NCBI GenBank assembly: GCA_964058805.1
Contig: CAXKVV010001863.1
Span: 1 to 19,999, forward strand
Length of the DNA: 19,999 nucleotides
DNA from: Schoenoplectus triqueter
Lineage: Eukaryota > Streptophyta > Magnoliopsida > Poales > Cyperaceae
Direction of reading: 5' to 3'
Shown: piece by piece, positions 12,084-19,999 of the stretch
How the letters are laid out: each line of letters starts with the position of its first letter
Numbering within the stretch: the stretch's first letter is position 1
The notes under the pieces: model-generated
Database searches by the model: none
Told to the model about the DNA's origin: nothing
Seen by the model: only the letters and a program-made list of their open reading frames with translations
Position numbers and translations under genes: made by a program

Positions 12084-12088
12084 ACCAG
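12084..12088. repeat. 5' target-site duplication (ACCAG)
   Basis: ACCAG directly precedes the TGATG terminus of the element and is repeated exactly after its CATCA end. It falls in the GGGACC-GACG junction of a satellite unit. The variant GGGACCAGACG also occurs in uninterrupted units (near 906, 1645 and 19203), so the site is an ordinary satellite sequence. Confidence 0.9.
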
Positions 12089-12349
12089 TGATGAACGATA
12101 TTTATACCTATAATTTCATGCATAGTTAAGTCAAAAACTAAATCCAATTATTTTGTTTTATTGCATTTTTATTTATTTTTAGCTAGTTTCGTGCAATTTC
12201 TGTCAAGAGGTCGGTTGCTGCGCATTTTATATTTTTATTGCAGATTTTGAAGCAAAATTAGAAGTTCTTTGAATGATGACCCACTTCACGACCCGCTTCA
12301 TTGGCCCCTACCGCATCAGAGTTGTTATTGAAGATATTCAAAACGAAAT

Positions 12350-12680
12350 TTGCATTGATTAATTCATAATCTTTTTCTGTTGGCGCAAATCTTTCTAATC
12401 AAAATTTAATGATTTTGATTCATGACGCCAAGTGTTGGACAAAGGAAATGCCATTTAATTCTCCTAGCTGGGCAAGAAGATTAAGAATTAATTAATTTAC
12501 TTTTCTGAAGCCGCAACAGACAAATCCAGTGCACATTAATTAATTGGAAAATCAAAATTAATTGGTGCCCTTCTGGTCCGCGCAAGACACAAGGAAATCA
12601 ATTCACATGTGCGCTAAGCTTCAATGCAAATCCATAAATCAAGTATATGCTAATTAAAATCAGATGCGTAAATTAATTGC
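12350..12680. promoter_or_regulatory. Cluster of ATTAATT-type motifs upstream of the TATA box
   Basis: Six AATTAATT-like motifs occur within about 330 bp: near 12357, 12486 (three overlapping ATTAA steps), 12534, 12557, 12650 and 12670. All lie in the presumed U3 upstream of the TATA box. Such motifs can bind homeodomain or AT-hook proteins, but in AT-rich DNA they also arise by chance, so a regulatory role is only a guess. Confidence 0.25.
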
Positions 12681-12753
12681 ATAATATGCAACCGGCTCCA
12701 AATGATTAGTCTCACAATCAAGGATTTTTGCATCTCAAGCACTCTTGCACTTC

Positions 12754-12761
12754 TATATAAA
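12754..12761 (+). promoter_or_regulatory. Putative LTR TATA box (TATATAAA)
   Basis: TATATAAA lies about 665 bp into the LTR. It is followed about 30 bp later by a CA/pyrimidine-rich stretch (about 12781-12825, with CCATCCTTCTCTTCTTCC), which fits a transcription start and leader. This would put the U3/R boundary near 12785-12795. No start site can be proved from sequence alone. Confidence 0.55.
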
Positions 12762-13630
12762 CCTTGCCAATCTACACATCTAGGCATCCCATTCTCCATC
12801 CTTCTCTTCTTCCACCTTGGACTAGCATTCGTGCTGGACCGAGACAAATCTATTTTTGTTCTTTCTTCCTCCATTGGAAAAGTCTCCAGAAGCAAGCAAG
12901 GTGCTCGGGTGTAAGACAGCGTCTCTTCTCGAGTTGCAAGAAACGGGTTGTATTTTCTCTTTTCTTTTAATTTTATTAGAGATGTTTATTTTTGCATTTA
13001 TAGTATCTAGCTTGTTTAGTATGGAAGGCTAAGTCCTCCGTCTAGGGATATGGATGTAGCCTGAATATTTTATGTTATGCATGTTTGAGTTATTTATATG
13101 GTTTATGTGTTGATTTATTTCATATGATTAAACTGCTTGTGATATTATGAGAATAGCTTAGTAATCTTGCTGGTAATATACAACAAACTGAAAGGGTGAG
13201 TGTATTGCTGACGGGCACAAAGGGGTTACATAAAGTTAGGATTATAATATTAGAAGCATATTTTAGGCAAGTAAATCATGATACTATTACGGTGACGTTG
13301 AAAGCCGGACTGAAATGAAATAAACTTAGGCACCTTGTGCACGACAGTGTATTAGAAACTAAGGGAATTTAAGATATATCACATAAATTAATGGACTTAA
13401 CCCAAAGTGGTATGGTGCGACGGTATCCTGTCATATTTGGACTAGGTACGGTATAATTAGCTATAGACATATAGTTAATTATCAATCATAGGATATATCC
13501 CTCAACTATATAAACCAACAAATATGATATAAAGAAGCAAGCATGTATAACTAAAATATGATGGTGAACCCATATACCTAGATACTTCATATTCATAAGA
13601 AAAATCAGTTTTACCCCCGAGTTATTAGTG

Positions 13631-13775
13631 CAGCCCGCATTCCTTTCGATACAGACTGCATTCAGTGACTCAATCCAAATTCCTAGGATTTGACCTGCAT
13701 TAGTGGATTCAAGGTGCATTCCTGGACACAGGCTGCATCTCTCCTCTTTTTAGGTTGCATTTCTAGGATACAAAC
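13631..13775 (+). repeat. Short imperfect GCATT repeats in the 3' part of the LTR
   Basis: Six GCAT cores start at 13637, 13658, 13697, 13716, 13735 and 13757, spaced 21, 39, 19, 19 and 22 bp (one or two steps of about 20 bp). They sit in a loose context of the form CTGCATT-CCT-GGATACAG. The copies are degraded. This looks like a small decayed minisatellite inside the LTR, perhaps in U5 or late R. No function is evident. Confidence 0.45.
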
Positions 13776-13977
13776 ATCATTTTTATTATTTATTTTAGTT
13801 TTAAGATTGAACCAACTCAGTTTTGATCGGTCTAGATTACCAAAGGTTAGTTAACCAGTATTTCTTAGCTCCTCCCTGTGGATCGATAACCCAAAGTACT
13901 ATACGATTAGGTCGTGCGCTTGCGACCGATTGTATTAATACTAGGGCTTAATTTGTTAAGCTACATAGACACCATCA

Positions 13978-13982
13978 ACCAG
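13978..13982. repeat. 3' target-site duplication (ACCAG)
   Basis: This is the exact copy of 12084-12088. After it the satellite continues as ACGTCTTCGTTACCGCC, so removing the element and one ACCAG gives an uninterrupted unit in the correct 58-bp register. Confidence 0.9.
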
Positions 13983-14055
13983 ACGTCTTCGTTACCGCCG
14001 AAAACGAGTCCGTGCGCGCAAAACATTAAAACGTGACCCGACGTCCTCGGTACCG

Positions 14056-14355
14056 CCGAAAATGAGTTCGGGCGCGCAAAACATGAAAACAATACCCGAC
14101 GCCCTCGATACCGCCGAAAACGGAACCCGACGCCCTCCAGACCGCCAAAAACGAGTCCGGGCGCGCAAAACATTAAAACGGGACACGACGCCCTCGATAT
14201 CGCCGAAAACGACTCCGGGCGCGCAAAACGTGAAAACGGGACCCGACGCCCTTGGTACCGCCGAAAACGAGTCCGGGCTCGCAAAACTTGAAATCGGGCC
14301 CCGACGCCCTCGGTACCGCCGAAAATGTGTTCGGGCGCGCAAAACATGAAAACGA
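14056..14355. repeat. Satellite block matching 781-1080, right of the LTR
   Basis: This is the partner of 781-1080 and begins about 75 bp after the LTR. A weaker match continues upstream to the target duplication, so the insertion lies at or inside the edge of an older duplicated block. Confidence 0.78.
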
Positions 14356-17300
14356 TACCCGACGCCCTCGATACCGCCGTAAACGGGACCCGACGCCCTC
14401 GAGACCGCCGAAAACGAGTCCGGGCGCACAAAACATGAAAACGGGACCCGACGCCCTCGGTATCGCCGAAAATGAGTCCGGGAGCGCAAAAATGAAAACG
14501 GGACCCGACGCCATCGGTACCGCCGAAAATGAGTTCGGGCGCGCAAAACATAAAAACGATCCCCGACGCCCTCGGTACCGTCGAAAACGAGTCCGGGCGC
14601 GCAAAACATGAAAACGGGACACGAAGCCATTGGTACCGCCGAAAATGAGTTCGGGCGCGCAAAACATGAAAATGAAACCCGACGTCATCGAGACCGCCGA
14701 AAACGAGTCCGTGCGTGCAAAACATCAAAACGGAACCCGACGCCCTCGATATCGCCGAAAACGAGTCCGGGCGCGCAAAACGTGAAAACGGGACCCAACG
14801 CCCTCGATATCGCCGAAAACGAGTCCGGCCGCGCAAAACGTGAAAACGGGACCCGACGCCCTAGGTACCGCCGAAAACGAGTCCGGGCGCGCAAAACATG
14901 AAAACGGGCCCCGACGCCCTCGGTACAGCCGAAAAAGAGTTCGAGCGCGCAAAACATAAAAACGATACCCGACGCCCTCGATACCGCCGAAAACGGAACC
15001 CGACGCCCTCGAGACAGCCGAAAACGAGTCCGGGCGCGCAAAACATTAAAACGGGACCTGACGTCCTCGATATCGCCGAAAACGAGTCCGGGCGCGCAAA
15101 ACGTGAAAACGGGACCCGACGCCCTCGATACAGCCGAAAATGAGTCCGGGCGTGCAAAACGTGAAAACGGGACCCAACGCCCTCGGTACCGCCGAAAACG
15201 AGTCCGGGCGCGCAAAACATGAAAACGGGACCCGACGCCCTCGGTACCGCCGAAAATGAGTTCGGGCGCGCAAAACATGAAAACTATACCCGACGCCCTC
15301 GATACCGCCGAAAACGGAACCCGACGCCCTCGAGACAGCCGAAAACGAGTCCGGGCGCGCAAAACATTAAAACGGGACCTGACGTCCTCGATATCGCCGA
15401 AAACGAGTCCGGGCGCGCAAAACGTGAAAACGGGACCCGACGCCCTTGGTACCGCCGAAAACGAGTCCGGGCGCGCAAAACATTAAAACGGGCCCCGACG
15501 CCCTCGGTACCACCGAAAATGAGTTCGGGCGCGCAAAACATGAAAACGATACCCGACGCCCTCGATACCGCCGAAAATGAGTCCGGGACCCGACGAGCTC
15601 GGTACCGTCGAAAACAAGTCTGGGCACGCAAAACGTGAAAACGGGACCCGATGCCTTCGAGACCGACGAAAACGAGTCCGGATGCGCAAAACATTATAAC
15701 GGGACCCGACGCCCTCGGTACCGCCGAAAATGAGTTTGGGTGCGCAAAACATAAAAACGATACCCGACGCCCTCGGTACCGTCGAAAACGAGTCCGGGCG
15801 CGCAAAACATGAAAACGGGACCCGACGCCTTCGGTACCGCCGAAAATGAGTTCGGGCGCGCAAAACATGAAAACGAAACCCGACGCCCTCGGTACCGCCG
15901 AAAATGAGTTCGGGCGCGCAAAACATGAAAACGATACCCGACGCCCTCGATACCGCCGAAAACGGGACCCGACGCCCTCGAGACCGCCGAAAACGAGTCC
16001 GAGCGCGCGAAACATTAAAACGGGACCCGATGCCCTCGATATCGCCAAAAATGAGTCTGGGCGCGCAAAACGTGAAAACGGGACCCGACGCCCTTGGTAC
16101 CGCCGAAAACGAGTCCGCGCGCACAAAACATGAAAACGAGCCCCGACGCCCTCGGTACCACCGAAAATGAGTTCGGGCGCGCAAAACATGAAAACGATAC
16201 CCGACGCCCTATATACCGCCGAAAATGAGTCCGGGACCCGACGAGCTCGGTACCGCCGAAAACAAGTCCGTGCGCGCAAAACGTGAAAACAGGACCCGAC
16301 GCGCTCGGTACCGCCGAAAACGAGACCGGGTGCGCAAAACATGAAAACGGGACCCGACGCCCTCGTTACCTCCAAAAACAAGTCCGGGAGCGCAAAACAT
16401 GAAAACGAGACCCGACGCCCTCGGTACTGCCGAAAAACGAGTCCGGGAGTGCAAAACATGAAAACTGGACCCGACGCCCACGGTACCGCCTAAAATGAGT
16501 TCAGGCGCGCAAAACATGAAAACGATACCCGACGCCCTCGATACCGCCGAAAACGGGACCGGACGCCCTCGAGACAGCCGAAAATGAGTCCGGGCGCGCA
16601 AAACATTAAAACGGGACCCGACGCCCTCGATATCGCCGAAAATGAGTTCGGGCGCGCAAAACGTTAAAACGGGACCCAACGTCCTCGGTACCGCCGAAAA
16701 CGAGTCCGGGCGCGCAAAACGGGACCCGACGCCCTCGGTACCGTCGAAAATGAGTTCGGGCGTGCAAAACATGAAAACGATACCCGACGCCCTCGATACC
16801 GCCGAAAATGTGTCCGGGACCCGACGAGCTCCGTACCGCTGAAAACGAGTCAGGGCGCGCAAAACGTGAAAACGGGACCCGACGCCATCGGTAACACCGA
16901 AAACGAGTCCGAGGCGCAAAATATGAAAACGGGACCCGACGCCCTCGTTACCGTCAAAAACGAGTCCGGGAGCGCAAAACATGAAAACGAGACCCGACGC
17001 CCTTGGTACCGCCGAAAATGATTCCGGGCGCGCAAAGCATGAAAACGGGACCCGACGCCCTCGGTCCCGCCGAAAATGAGTTCGGGCGCGCAAACCATGA
17101 AAACGATACCCGACGCCCTCGGTACCGTCGAAAATTAGTTCGGGCGCGCAAAACATGAAAACGATACCCGACGCCCTCGATACCGCCGAAAACGGGACCC
17201 GCGCCCTCGAGACCGCCGAAAACGAGTCCGGGCGCGCGAAACGTGAAAACGGGACCCGACGCCCTCGGTATCGCCGAAAACGAGTCCGGGCGAGCAAAAC

Positions 17301-18060
17301 ATTAAAACGGGACCCGACGCCCTCGGTTCCGCCGAAAATGAGTTCGGGCACGCAAAACATGAAAACGATACCCGACGCCCTCGATACCGCCGAAAACGGG
17401 ACCCGACGCCCTCGAGACCACCGAAAACGTGTCCGGGCGCGCAAAACATTAAAACGGGACATGACACACTCGATATCGACGAAAACGAGTCCGGGCGCGC
17501 AAAACGTTAAAACGGGACCCGACGCCCTTGAGACCGCCAAAAACGACTCCGGGCGCACAAAACATGAAAACGGGACCCGACGTCCTCGGTATCGCCGAAA
17601 ACGAGTCCGGGCGCGCAAAACATGAAAACGGGACCCGACGCCCTCGGTACCGCCGAAATTGATTTCGGGTGCGCAAAACATAAAAACGATACCCGACGCC
17701 CTCGGTACCGTCGAAAACGAGTCCGGGGGAGCAAAACATGAAAACGGGACCCGACGCCTTCGGTACCGCTGAAAAATGAGTTCGGGCGCGCAAAACATGA
17801 AAACGAAACTCGACGCCCTCGAGACCGCCGAAAATGAGTCCGGGCGCGCAAAACATTAAAACGGGACCCGACGCCCTCGATATCGCCGAAAACGAGTCCG
17901 GGCGCGCAAAACGTGAAAACGGGACCCAACGCCCTCGGTACCGCCGAAAATGAGTTCGGGCGCGCAAAACATGAAAACGAAACCCGACGCCCTCGATACC
18001 GCCGAAAACGGGACCGGACGCCCTCGAGACCGCCGAAAATGAGTCCGGGCGCGCAAAACA

Positions 18061-19194
18061 TTAAAACGTGACCCGACGTCCTCGGTACCGCCGAAAATGA
18101 GTTAGGGCGCGTAAAACATGAAAACAATACCCGACGCCCTCGCTACCGCCGAAAACGAGTCCGGGCGCGCAAAACATTAAAATGGGACCTGACGCCCTCG
18201 ATATCGCCGAAAACGACTCCGGGCGCGCAAAACGTGAAAACGGGACCCGACGCCCTTGGTACCGCCGAAAACGAGTCCGGGCGCGCAAAACATTAAAACG
18301 TGACCCGACGTCCTCGGTACCGCCGAAAATGAGTTCGGGCGCTTAAAACATGAAAACAATACCCGACGCCCTCGCTACCGCCGAAAACGAGTCCGGGCGC
18401 GCAAAATATTAAAATGGGACCTGACGCCCTCGATATCGCCGAAAACGAGTCCGGGCGCGCAAAACGTGAAAACGGGACCCGACGCCCTTGGTACCGCCGA
18501 AAACGAGTCCGGGCACGTAAAACATGAAAACGGGTCCCGAAGCCCTCGGTACCGCCGAAAATGAGTTCGGGCGCGCAAAACATGAAAACGATACCCGACG
18601 CCCTCGATACCGCCGAAAATGAGTCCGAGACCCGACGAGCTCGGTACCGCCAAAAAAAAGTCCGGGCGCACAAATGTGAAAACGGGACCCGACGCGTTCG
18701 AGACCGCCGAAAACGAGTCCGGACGCGCAAAACATTAAAACGGGACCCGACGCCCTCGGTACCGCCGAAAATGAGTTCGGGCGCGTAAAACATGAAAACA
18801 ATACTCGACGCCCTCGCTACCGCCGAAAACGAGTCCGGGCAAACATTAAAACGGGACCTGACGCCCTCGACATCGCCGAAAACGACTCCGGGCGCGCAAA
18901 ACGTGAAAATGGGACCCGACGCCCTTGGTACCGCCGAAAACGAGTCCGGACGAGCAAAACATTAAAACGTGACCCGACGTCCTCGGTACCGCCGAAAATG
19001 AGTTCGGGCGCGTAAAACATGAAAACAATACCCGACGCCCTCGCTACCGTCGAAAACGAGTCCGGGCGCGCAAAACATTAAAATGGGACCCGACGCCCTC
19101 GATATCGCCGAAAACGACTCCGGGCGCGCAAAACGTGAAAACGGGACCCGACGCCCTTGGAAACGCCGAAAACGAGTCCGGGCGCGCAAAACAT
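18061..19194. repeat. 232-bp tetramer higher-order repeats (A units)
   Basis: A tetramer of 58-bp units (232 bp) occurs at 18061, 18293, 18735 and 18962. Its units are marked in order by CATTAAAACG(T/G)G with ACGTCCTCGG, then CAATAC(C/T)CGACG with CTCGCTACC, then AATGGGACC(T/C) or a close variant with CTCGATATC, then CGTGAAAA with CCCTTGG. 18061-18292 and 18293-18524 differ at about 6 of 232 positions by eye. The third copy has a 5-bp loss at 18839 (GGGCAAACATT), giving 227 bp. A B segment with the 37-bp unit separates the two pairs. Confidence 0.85.
18525..18734. repeat. B segment of the right-end higher-order array, copy 1
   Basis: It is marked by CGGGTCCCGAAGCCCTCGG (18531), a 37-bp unit before GAGCTC (18637), CAAAAAAAAG (18651) and ACGCGTTCGAGACC. 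Its partner lies 785 bp downstream. 785 equals the A-A-B period of 674 minus the 5-bp loss plus two extra units (116 bp) near 19191-19308. Confidence 0.75.
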
Positions 19195-19309
19195 TATAAC
19201 GGGACCAGACGCCCTCGGTACCGCCGAAAATGAGTTCGGGTGTGCAAAACATAAAAACGATACCCGACGCCCTCGATACCGTCGAAAACGAGTCCGGGCG
19301 CGCAAAACA

Positions 19310-19519
19310 TGAAAACGGGTCCCGAAGCCCTCGGTACCGCCGAAAATGAGTTCGGGCGCACAAAACATGAAAACGATACCCGACGCCCTCGATACCGCCG
19401 AAAATGAGTCCGGGACCTGACGAGCTCGGTACCGCCAAAAAAAAGTCCGGGCGCACAAAACGTGAAAAAGGGACCCGACGCGTTCGAGACCGCCGAAAAC
19501 GATTCCGGACGCGCAAAAC
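19310..19519. repeat. B segment of the right-end higher-order array, copy 2
   Basis: This is the partner of 18525-18734 at +785, with CGGGTCCCGAAGCCC at 19316, GAGCTC at 19422 and CAAAAAAAAG at 19436. After it the array changes to another run of units instead of a third A pair. Confidence 0.72.
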
Positions 19520-19999
19520 ATGAAAACGAAACCCGACGCCCTCGAGACCGCCGAAAATGAGTCCGGGCGCGCAAAACATTAAAACGGGACCCGACGCCCT
19601 CGATATCGCCGAAAACGAGTCCGGGCGCGCAAATGGTGAAAACGGGACCCGACGCCCTTGATACCGCCGAAAACGAGTCCGGGCGCGCAAAACATGAAAA
19701 CGGGACCCGACGCCCTCGGTACCGCCGAAAATGAGTTCGGGCGCGCAAAACGTGAAAACTATACTAGACGCCCTCGATACCGCCGAAAACGGAACCCGAC
19801 GCCCTCGAGACAGCCGAAAACGAGTCCGGGCGCGCAAAACATTAAAACGGGACCTGACGCCCTCGATATCGCCGAAAACGAGTCCGGGCGCGCAAAACGT
19901 GAAAACGGGTCCAGACGCCCTTGGTACCGCCGAAAACGAGTCCGGGCGCGCAAAACATGAAAACGGGCCCCGACGCCCTCGGTACCACCGAAAACGAGT

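Larger units (their letters stand above)
1..12088. repeat. 58-bp CpG-dense satellite array, left part
   Basis: This is a head-to-tail tandem array of a monomer of about 58 bp; the first units start at 1, 59 and 117. Counting from the recurrent GACGCCCTCG as position 1, the landmarks are the palindrome CGGTACCG at 9-16, GAAAACG at 19-25, GCGCGC at 33-38, CAAAAC at 38-43, a second GAAAACG at 46-52 and GGGACCC at 52-58. The consensus is about 64% G+C with about 10 CpG per unit. Common variants are GATATC or GATACC in place of GGTACC, AATGAGTTC for AACGAGTCC, CATTAAAAC or CGTGAAAAC for CATGAAAAC, and GATACCC for GGGACCC. All units lie in one orientation and no unrelated sequence intervenes. Open frames occur in every reading frame, but 58 is not a multiple of 3, so each frame is thrown forward at every unit, as expected of a non-coding satellite. 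I recognise no named satellite family. Confidence 0.97.
12089..13977 (+). mobile_element. Solo LTR of an LTR retrotransposon
   Basis: This AT-rich segment of 1,889 bp is unlike the satellite on either side. It begins TGATG and ends CATCA, a perfect 5-bp terminal inverted repeat with the canonical TG...CA of LTRs, and is flanked by the 5-bp direct repeat ACCAG. These are the marks of retroviral-type integrase. I find no gag, protease, reverse transcriptase or integrase reading frame and no second copy of its ends inside, so a solo LTR left by recombination between two LTRs is the best reading. The orientation is taken from a + strand TATA box at 12754. An AATAAA at 13319-13324 could be a poly(A) signal. 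Near the 3' end, CTCCCTGTGGATCGATAACC at 13870-13889 resembles, from memory, sequence common near the 3' end of plant Ty3/Gypsy LTRs; the lineage is not established. A short non-autonomous element is less likely because no internal LTR pair is seen. Confidence 0.86.
13978..19999. repeat. 58-bp CpG-dense satellite array, right part
   Basis: The same satellite as on the left resumes at the 3' target duplication, in the same orientation and register, and runs off the end of the window. It carries the same unit classes: full 58-bp units, 31-bp units followed by CTCGAGACC, and 37-bp units followed by GAGCTC (for example at 15595, 16243, 16826, 18637 and 19422). The first few hundred bases closely match units near 781-1080 on the far side of the window. 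The right end is organised into a clear higher-order array from about 18061. No gene, transposon or RNA gene is visible in this stretch. With the left part it makes roughly 320 units in view, an estimate from total length divided by mean unit length. Confidence 0.97.

Noticed and set aside
1..12088. Dozens of open reading frames of 60-455 codons on both strands
   Set aside because: They share one 58-residue cycle that is the monomer read through three successive frames. They begin at CAT or ATG variants, overlap in several frames and on both strands, and end wherever a stop-bearing variant occurs. No codon bias or conserved frame supports a gene.
1..12088. CRISPR array
   Set aside because: Repeats are contiguous, with no unique spacers between conserved repeats, and the setting is eukaryotic.
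12313..12321. GCATCAGAG as a tRNA primer-binding site, which would make 12089-12310 an LTR
   Set aside because: It matches only part of the usual TGGTATCAGAGC, is not directly preceded by an LTR-type end, and the first 200 bp are not repeated at the 3' end of the element.
12702..12914. 70-codon + strand frame and other small frames in the LTR
   Set aside because: They are short, overlap in alternative frames, straddle the presumed promoter and leader, and show no recognisable domain.
12089..13977. DNA transposon or Helitron
   Set aside because: The terminal inverted repeat is only 5 bp and of TG...CA type, with a 5-bp target duplication. No longer inverted repeat, transposase or Helitron-like CTRR end is present.
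16209..17798. A 529-codon minus-strand frame as a repetitive protein gene
   Set aside because: It is the longest by chance in a sequence almost free of minus-strand stops. It crosses unit-length changes of 1 bp, 21 bp and 27 bp with no sign of frame preservation.
1..19999. Telomeric repeats, rRNA or tRNA genes
   Set aside because: No TTTAGGG or similar tract and no recognisable rRNA or tRNA sequence was seen on either strand.

Overview
The window is eukaryotic, non-coding repetitive DNA, most likely from a land plant nuclear genome. It holds a large head-to-tail satellite array (1-12088 and 13978-19999) with a monomer of about 58 bp, interrupted by one AT-rich element of 1,889 bp (12089-13977). 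I see no protein-coding gene, rRNA, tRNA or CRISPR array. The long open frames found throughout the satellite follow from the monomer being poor in stop codons; they are not genes.

Satellite: the consensus monomer is about 64% G+C and carries about 10 CpG per 58 bp. It is built from two related sub-units of 27 and 31 bp, each led by GAAAACG. All units point the same way on both sides of the insertion. Besides full units there are recurrent 31-bp, 37-bp and 64-bp units. These are explained by deletions, most of them between short direct repeats inside the monomer. Each deletion type is tied to its own neighbouring variant (CTCGAGACC after 31-bp units, GAGCTC after 37-bp units), so each was probably made once and then spread.

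Larger structure: shared rare variants show nested duplication. 781-1080 matches 14056-14355 (offset 13,275). 3241-4090 matches 10217-11066 (offset 6,976, about 98% identity over 780 bp by eye, no indels). 2281-3600 matches 7144-8516 (offset about 4,864). 1381-1900 matches 5272-5791 (offset 3,891). 8960-9600 matches 9845-10485 (offset 885). 18061-19520 is an A-A-B-A-A-B array in which A is a 232-bp tetramer.

Inserted element: 12089-13977 begins TGATG, ends CATCA and is flanked by a perfect 5-bp target duplication, ACCAG (12084-12088 and 13978-13982). That is the signature of LTR-retrotransposon integrase. There is no internal coding region and no second LTR, so I read it as a solo LTR. A TATATAAA box at 12754-12761 followed by a pyrimidine-rich leader gives a plausible + strand LTR promoter. 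Removing the element and one ACCAG restores the 58-bp register, so it inserted into an existing array.

Plant origin is inferred from the kind of solo LTR and the CpG-dense satellite, and is not proved by any gene. The species and the chromosomal site (pericentromeric, subtelomeric or knob) cannot be told from this sequence.
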